Below are positions 17,335-23,038 of a stretch of DNA of 23,038 nucleotides, piece by piece (the stretch's first letter is position 1; every line of letters starts with the position of its first letter). The DNA is from Carex sylvatica (taxonomy: Eukaryota; Streptophyta; Magnoliopsida; Poales; Cyperaceae), in assembly GCA_964058845.1 (NCBI GenBank), contig CAXKVR010000928.1, forward strand, positions 1-23,038, in the 5' to 3' direction. The notes under the pieces were generated by a model. The model ran no database searches. It was not told where the DNA came from and was given only the letters and a program-made list of their open reading frames with translations. A program made the translations under genes and the position numbers.

Positions 17335-17880
17335 AAAAATTAAAGGAAAAAAAATGCTTTTGACCCAGTTCAAAAGAAATTGGGGCTGTTGGATAGACGT
17401 AATTTGATCCGGTGTTTTTAATATGATTTGGAGATCAAGTTATCAAATTATTTATGTTATTACAATAAAAGATTTCGAACTTGTAACTTCCTATTAATTA
17501 AAGAAAGAAAGATGATGTTGATCCAGTTAAAAAGAAATTGGGACAATCGTATAGACATAATTTGATCAGATGTTTTTTAGTAGAGGTTGGAGATCAAATT
17601 ATCTAATTATTTAATATCATATTATTAATTGTTACAACAAAAGATTCTGTTATTCATCTTGATTTCAAACTTATTTCAAGTAAAAACATCATTTTTTTCT
17701 ACATGTTATAAAAAATATATTAATTTATGGATATGAATATGAAAATGTGGATAAAAAAATATATATTAAGTCATCCAACTATTTAATATTATGTTATTAC
17801 AACAAAAAATTCTCTTTAGCTGGATTTTAAACTTATGACTTCTTACATCAGACTTTAACTCTAGACCAAAGGCTAATTCT
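17335..17880. repeat. about three diverged direct copies of a SINE-like unit
   Basis: Two copies, at about 17353-17495 and 17515-17680, share AAAAGAAATTGGG, 'ATAGACRTAATTTGATC', 'GGAGATCAA' and 'TTACAAYAAAAGATT'. A partial third copy, at about 17770-17875, shares 'ACTATTTAATATTATG' and 'GTTATTACAACAAAAAATTC'. In the first copy the complement of the end reads AAGTTACAAGTTCGAAATC, and in the third it reads TGGTCTAGAGTTAAAG ... 'GTCATAAGTTTAAAATCC'. Both resemble A/B-box regions of tRNA-derived plant SINEs. The match is degenerate. Confidence 0.45.
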
Positions 17881-18425
17881 TGTACAGACAACTTTAAAAT
17901 TTGTACGAATCGAGTGAACACAACACTTGATGCATATTGGACGGTTCTGATCGGATATTGTACCTAATTTAATCCAGCGTCCATCATACCACCGTTCAAA
18001 AATGAAATAATGAATTCTTTGAGAAGCGTTGATATGGTAAAATAGCGCTATTCAGACAGAAAACAATAATCAAACGCATATTAGAAAGATCGAAATAACA
18101 CGTTCAAACCTTCACATTTAAAAAAAAACGCCATTACAATTTTACAACTTGATAACTTTAAAATTAGCAAACCTAACCAGCAATTAATTCTTAGTCAAGA
18201 TTTTTATTTTGTTTCGAAGAAATTATTATAAAAATGAGATATTCGGAAACTGTACAGAGTTTGAAAATATGGATTTATAATTAAACGTCGTACACCCGTG
18301 ATCCTGCAGGTTTTGACTTATAAATCTTTAAAAAATGTCTGCACTGCTTTCAACTTGATACTCTTCTGTTTTTTATTTGGAAAATATTAATCTATTTTGG
18401 AATGTTCCACTCTTGGACAACTCCA
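17881..18425. other. intergenic DNA
   Basis: No supported gene or element. Words such as 'GGACGGTTCTGATCGGATAT' near 17940 resemble pieces of family-2 MITE arms, but no palindrome follows. Confidence 0.45.
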
Positions 18426-18971
18426 AAGGGGTGTAAACGATCGGATACAGATCGGATAATAGTTTTATTGTATTTGTATCCGTTATAATTTTTTAGATAC
18501 GAATACAGATACGGATAGTCTCGAATACGGATACAGATACAGATAGTCTCGGATATGGATCAGATATTAAATGTTACAGATCGGATATCGAACGGATACA
18601 GATATTTTTCATAATTAGCTTGTTAGTTACAAAATATTTATTATATTATTAAAATATTAATCACTAATTATATCATAGTGTTATATTGTTCATCAAAATA
18701 TATATCTATATGCAATTTAATAAATTATTCGTACAATATGCAATTTAATAAATCAATTTAGGAACATATATCACATTTATAGTGATTTAAAGTGTAAATG
18801 GTCGGATACGGATAGTAAAAAGTCTTACTGTATCCGTATCTGTTATAATTTTTCAGATATAAATACAGATACGGGTAATCTCGGATACGGATACGGATCA
18901 GATAATTTAAGTACTTTTCCAAATTCAGATTCGGACGAAATAGAATATTATCCAATCCGTTTACACTCCAA
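18426..18971. mobile_element. two abutting hAT-like copies (TAGGGGTG family)
   Basis: The first copy starts AAGGGGTGTAAACGATCGG at 18426 and carries repeated CGGATACAGATAC words. Its right end is missing or decayed. The second starts near 18788 (AAAGTGTAAATGGTCGGATA) and ends 'CCGTTTACACTCCA' at about 18971, so its two ends pair. No 8-bp duplication could be found for either. A direct duplication of ATATGCAATTTAATAAAT lies at about 18709-18752. The minus-strand open frame at 18758-19027 is built from GGATAC repeats and is not a gene. Confidence 0.65.
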
Positions 18972-19018
18972 TGGATAAAAAAAGAGAAAGAATAAAAGGA
19001 TAAAAAAAAGGGAAAGAA

Positions 19019-19137
19019 TAAGGTCATATTCGGCAGAAGAGTGAATGTTACTGTTTACGTGGGAAAAAAAACCACTCGAACTGAATTTTTTTTTTCACAT
19101 GAACAGTAACATTCACTCTTCTGCTGAACAGGGCTTA
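19019..19137. mobile_element. very short Tourist-like MITE
   Basis: A 114-bp hairpin (19022-19135). GGTCATATTCGGCAGAAGAG and the following TGAATGTTACTGTT are mirrored by AACAGTAACATTCACTCTTC and TGCTGAACAGGGC. The arms match closely over about 40 bases around a short A/T-rich loop. TAA precedes the left end and follows the right end after one extra base, consistent with a PIF/Harbinger duplication. Confidence 0.7.
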
Positions 19138-19381
19138 AAAGTATTATTATTATTTTTCCCATTCATGCCTCTATCACATGCAAAACTGTTTTGGGATTTT
19201 TATCCCCTGTTATGAAAATATGTAAATAAAACGATTTTAACAAATCGGGTTGAGTCGGATCGGATCGGATTGGATCTATCTTATGCTGTTGGGAAGACTC
19301 TTTTAGTGCAATATGAACAATTCATTGTAAATCAAATGGTTATAAAAAAGCTTGACAGTGAGATGAATAACACAAAAAGCT
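19138..19381. other. short intergenic spacer
   Basis: Contains a 'CGGATCGGATCGGATTGGAT' simple run near 19257. No gene. Confidence 0.5.
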
Positions 19382-20204
19382 AATCCAACTAGGGATACAA
19401 ATAGATCGGATATGAATTGGATAGTGATAAAATCACGTATGTATCCGTTTTTATTTTTCAAATACATCGGATATGAATTGGTAAAATCACATATGTATCT
19501 ATTTTTATTTTTCAAATACAGATATGGATTCAAATACTAAACAAATAAGGATTGAATATTCATTCTTCAATACTATTATATAGAAACATGCTAGCATGAT
19601 ATGTGTAGCATAGAGGGCCTCCATGCAACGGCTCAATATTTGACTTTTCAAAATCATAACGGTCGATCTGAACCGTTCATCTTTTTCTCCATATTAATAT
19701 GTGTTTGGAAACCAAATTATATATTTTTTTGGAATTTGTTTACTATTTTTTTAGATTTATTAAAAATCACTGTTTTTTTATGGTCCAGATTTGCTGAAAA
19801 CAGCGATTTTCAATAAATCTAAAAAAATAGTAAAAAAATTCAAAAAAAATGTAAAATTTGGTCTCCAAACACATATTAATATGGAGAACAAGATGAACGG
19901 TTCGGATCGACCGTTAGGATTTTGTAAAGTCGAATATTAAGCCGTTGCACGAAGGTCCTCTATGCTACACATAGCATGCTAGCATATTCCCTATTATATA
20001 TTAAAAATATTATTAAAAAAAATTACAGTTCATAACATTTATTTAATTATAATATGAATTACATAAAAAAATTCGGATAAGGAGAATTAAAATTTAAAAT
20101 CATATTTGCATGGATATTCATATATCGGATATCCGTATCTAATTTTTGAAAACGGTTAGATACAGACGGATAATATCCGATCCTTTTGCACCCCTAAATC
20201 CAAC
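19382..20204. mobile_element. hAT-like element (TAGGGGTG family), split by a palindromic MITE
   Basis: The body is 19390-20196 with perfect 8-bp duplications AATCCAAC at 19382-19389 and 20197-20204. The ends are TAGGGATACAAATAGATCGG and, on the complement, TAGGGGTGCAAAAGGATCGG. The left half contains an internal duplication of about 61 bp (ATCGGATATGAATTGG ... TTTTTATTTTTCAAATACA). The element is interrupted by the MITE at 19583-19990. Without it the element would be about 400 bp, comparable with the other members here. Confidence 0.9.
19573..20000. mobile_element. palindromic MITE nested in a hAT-like element
   Basis: The body is 19583-19990 (408 bp) with perfect 10-bp duplications CTATTATATA at 19573-19582 and 19991-20000. 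The left end GAAACATGCTAGCATGATAT is mirrored by the right end, complement GGAATATGCTAGCATGCTAT. A 9-11 bp duplication suggests the Mutator superfamily. Its arm sequence 'CATATTAATATGGAGAACAA' with GATGAACGGTTCGGATCGACC is shared with the family-2 elements, yet its outermost 70 bases are different. The plus-strand open frame at 19601-19816 lies inside it and is not a gene. Confidence 0.9.
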
Positions 20205-20882
20205 CCATTTGTGTACATATTATAATTTTTCATAAGCAGAGCTTGACACTTATTTCATACACAGGGACACTGATCGATCAACGCACCTCCAATAATTACG
20301 CAAGAACTTAAAATGAACACATGTTAAACGATAATTAGCAAACCTTAGCAAATTAAATTTTCAATCGTTCTTTTCGTCACTTATTATCCCTCGGATACTT
20401 CTTTTAGATGATTGTCAGTATGCATAAAAACAATAATGCGCAAAAAAAAGTCACACATGTAGATTAATAATGATTATCATGGTCCAAAAAACTATCATGA
20501 CGAAGCAATATGCCAAGTTTGGTGATGTCATTTACTGGGGAAATTGAAATTAAAAATAGAATTTGATAAATATATTAAGGTGACAGATATGAAGAAGATA
20601 ATTGTATTTATTCATTGATTTATGACTGGTTTGAAACCTTTGCTACGCCCCCCCTTTTTTTTTTAATTGTTGCAAAGGAGGGGTTTAGATGTTTTCATTT
20701 TCTTTTATGCCTCCATTATTATTTTTCTTTTTAATATTTTAATAACAAAAAAATTAAAATTTATATATTAAAATAAAAACAGTTAAATGTGATATATATT
20801 AATTTATTTACATTTACGTAAAAAAATTATCACAGTTTATTTTATTTTTATACAAATCAATAAGGAGAAAAATTAATGTTTA
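20205..20882. other. intergenic DNA
   Basis: No supported gene or element. A C-run followed by a T-run (CCCCCCCTTTTTTTTTT, near 20648) is the only striking simple sequence. Confidence 0.5.
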
Positions 20883-21234
20883 TAAATTATTAAGGGTGAA
20901 TGCGGAATGGATAATATCCGATCCGTGTTCGATTTGTATTCGAAAACTAGATGTGGATATCCGATTTCCGAATATCCGTGTGGATAAAGATAATCATATA
21001 TTAGTAGATATATATTATAAAAAAAATTATGTTATTCACCATTATAATTAGATAAATATTATAAACTTTAATTTTTTAAATATTTGTATATATTATTTTA
21101 ATAAACATCTGATCTGATCCGGATTCGTATTTGTATCCGTCTGATATCCGCTCCGTATCCGTATCCAAAAAATGAAAAAAGTTTTATGGATATGGTTTTA
21201 CCACTATCCGCTCTGTTTTATCCCGATAAATTAT
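20883..21234 (-). mobile_element. hAT-like element (TAGGGGTG family), uninterrupted copy
   Basis: The body is 20891-21226 (336 bp) with perfect 8-bp duplications TAAATTAT at 20883-20890 and 21227-21234. The ends are TAAGGGTGAATGCGG and, on the complement, TCGGGATAAAACAGAGCGG. Read on the minus strand it aligns along its length with the split element at 14677-15456, so it shows what that site looked like before insertion. Non-coding. Confidence 0.88.
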
Positions 21235-21829
21235 TCACGGCAATATATTTTTGCACACTTTTGATAACAATCAAGATAAAATTGAAATATCGTGATATTT
21301 TGTATGTGCATAAAAATAACGTATATTATATCTAAAAGCTTATTATAGTATTTAAGTTTTAAATTTTATTTTAATAAAGTTGTAAAAATAAATACAAAAC
21401 ACTCTTATTCCAATAAAATTACACTATAAAGTTTTTGAACCTATAACCAACCAATCTTCAATCTCATATGCTCACTATAAAGTATAAACCAAACAAATTA
21501 TCAAGAATTTCAAATCTCCTTCAAAAAAAACAAAAAGAATTTCAAATCTCATTAAATGCTCTTCTGCTCGTAATTACTCGTCACAGGAACAGTGACTGCC
21601 ATCATTGAATGATTAATGATCGATAATACTTTTATTTTTTGGACATTCCTTGTAGAAGGCCCCTCTCATTATATCTCTAATTGATTACACGTTAGTCTTT
21701 ATTTACAGAGAAAAGTATATAACATTATTTACTACATGCAAATATTGTCTACTTTTTTTATAGTGCATAGCATACTAATTTATAATGATATTTCTACAAG
21801 AGGAGGGATCCACTTACACTGTATTTTAG
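21235..21829. other. intergenic DNA
   Basis: AT-rich. A short direct duplication of AAGAATTTCAAATCTC (near 21503 and 21536) is visible. No gene. Confidence 0.5.
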
Positions 21830-22120
21830 TGACACTAGATTATACCTTACATTTTTAAAATTCAAACAATCGATTCAAGTCGTTGAATATGATAGATATA
21901 TTAAAATATACTTGCAGATCAATTTTTACATTTTTTTTAATTTATTTTACTATTTAATAAGATGAGTATAAAAATTCAATAGTCTAAAAACAACGATTTT
22001 GTAAAATACTTCTTAAAAAATTTCAAATAAATGTAAAATTTGATATGCAAGCACATTTCTATATATTCATCATGTCAAACAATATTGACAATTTATAAAA
22101 AAAAATGCGTAATCAAGGAT
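21830..22120. mobile_element. worn copy of a family-2-like palindromic MITE
   Basis: The arms around a centre near 21985 still pair in blocks: TTTTTACATTTTTTTTAATT against AAATGTAAAATTTGATATGC, and 'CTTGCAGATCAA' against 'GATATGCAAG'. 'TTTTACTATTTAATAAG' and 'ACGATTTTGTAAAAT' recall the core of the elements at 12454 and 13648. The ends are not definable. Confidence 0.5.
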
Positions 22121-22731
22121 AGCACAATATTGACAATTTATTAAAGATAAGCTATATAATATTATCATCCTTTGTTAGATTTGTATTTTTAACTAATGTG
22201 CCCATGACCATAAAAATGTCTGAAACTTGGAATCTACTGAAGTATGGACATGGGATTAATTTATGGTTATGGTATGAAAAACCCAACTTTTTGCTTGAAA
22301 ATTTCACACAGTTAAAGCATATTAAATATATTTCTCACAAAACCTCCTGTAAAATTTAGTGAATTGTTTGTAATGAAAAGTGTTGGATCTGTTCTCGCCT
22401 AAAAAAGAAATTCCATAATTTCATGTACATAAAATTTACAGTTATTGTCTAGCAATTGTAATGTTTTTATTATTATGTTATTTAATCGCTATTGTTAAAA
22501 ATGATTTGGGTAGAAAGGATGCTACAAATAATGAACAAAGTTTGTATAATTAAGAATATTTTAAGTGGAATAGCTTCCTTTTTCTATAGTTGAAATTCAT
22601 CACTTTGAATTTCGCCTTGGTTTTGATACCGACCTTTATACTCTCTTTTTTTCTGAATTTTTTTTTATAAACCATAATTAGAAAAAAGATTTTTATGAAA
22701 CCAATATGATTATTTAAAAAAAAAATTATAA
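22121..22731. other. AT-rich intergenic DNA
   Basis: No supported gene. The minus-strand frame at 22550-22783 is a Lys/Phe/Ile-rich chance frame. Confidence 0.5.
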
Positions 22732-22872
22732 GGACCGAAATGTCATTTCGATTCTGAATTATTTTTTTGGACCGAAATGACAATTCAGTCCCAGGTATTT
22801 TTACAATTTTTCAATGTGTTTTTTTCTTAAAATCTGTGAAAACGGCTGGGACCGAAATGATATCTCGATTCT
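22732..22872. repeat. three copies of GGACCGAAATG with dyad symmetry
   Basis: GGACCGAAATG starts at 22732, 22769 and 22849. The first continues to CGAAATGTCATTTCG (22736-22750), a perfect 7-bp stem around a single base. The other two are followed by partly matching complements. This resembles a common plant intergenic repeat with 'gaccgaaat' words, but no element ends are seen. Confidence 0.55.
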
Positions 22873-23038
22873 TATGGTTTTTGTAAAAAAAATAATCAAG
22901 TTAGTTTGATAAATTTTATTTTTTCATTTATGGTTTCTAAAAGAAATTTTTTTTCTTGGATCCAAAAGTAAAATATATAAAATTAAAAAAATTAATCATG
23001 ATCCCGGCTCCTCTCCCTTCTAGATCTTACATCTCAAT
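22873..23038. other. AT-rich end of window
   Basis: Nothing recognisable. Poly(T) tracts, then a more balanced stretch at the very edge (CCCGGCTCCTCTCCCTTC) that could begin another feature outside the window. Confidence 0.4.

Noticed and set aside
18758..19027. 89-codon minus-strand frame rich in Tyr, Leu and Arg
   Set aside because: The repetitive Tyr/Leu/Arg pattern is the translation of GGATACGGATA-type repeats in the hAT-like element.

Overview
The window looks like nuclear DNA from a flowering plant, most likely a eudicot. It is very AT-rich, full of homopolymer and TA runs, has no bacterial-style operons, holds one intronless plant-specific gene (a VQ-motif protein), and carries several typical plant transposon families: MITEs with hAT, Mutator-like and Tourist-like hallmarks, an LTR-type fragment and tRNA-derived pieces. 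I cannot name the species. Functional calls rest on reading the sequence and on recalled family features. No database search was run.

Layout. 1-2200: AT-rich intergenic DNA with nothing convincing. 2223-2813 (minus): the only confident complete gene, a 196-residue VQ protein of the CaMBP25-like type, with a pyrimidine-rich leader and promoter at about 2814-3110. 3111-4593: intergenic. 4604-5378: a long-TIR Mutator-type MITE with a 10-bp target duplication. 5426-6250: two tandem-repeat blocks. 6367-6480 (minus): one isolated exon-like block with a consensus start codon and canonical splice borders, but no visible partner exons. 7076-8645: an LTR-like retrotransposon piece with TATA box, poly(A) signal and repeated stem-loops. 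8751-9440: a minisatellite and retroelement-like debris. 9495-10160: a weak foldback and a purine-rich stretch.

10302-15456 is a dense MITE field. It holds three members of one hAT family (two with 8-bp target duplications that match exactly or nearly, and one carrying an extra 0.14 kb), one Tourist-like MITE, two strongly palindromic elements lying in CT/TA microsatellites, halves of related elements, and a 780-bp hAT-like element split by a foldback MITE. 15979-16604 is a TIR-bounded mosaic containing a GC-rich patch and a tRNA-like promoter module. 16625-17880 holds degenerate repeats, including a possible triplicated SINE-like unit. 18426-21226 holds further members of the 'TAGGGGTG ... 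GGATATCC' hAT-like family, one of which (19390-20196) is again split by a palindromic MITE. 21830-23038 holds a worn MITE copy and a small quasi-palindromic repeat.

Biologically this is a transposon-rich intergenic region beside a VQ regulatory gene. I found no evidence of a new multi-gene system. The points most worth a second look are the palindromic MITE group that shares a core but differs in termini and target sites, two clear nested insertions with resolvable target duplications, the mosaic with the tRNA-like module, the hAT copy that may retain internal sequence of its parent, and the orphan exon.
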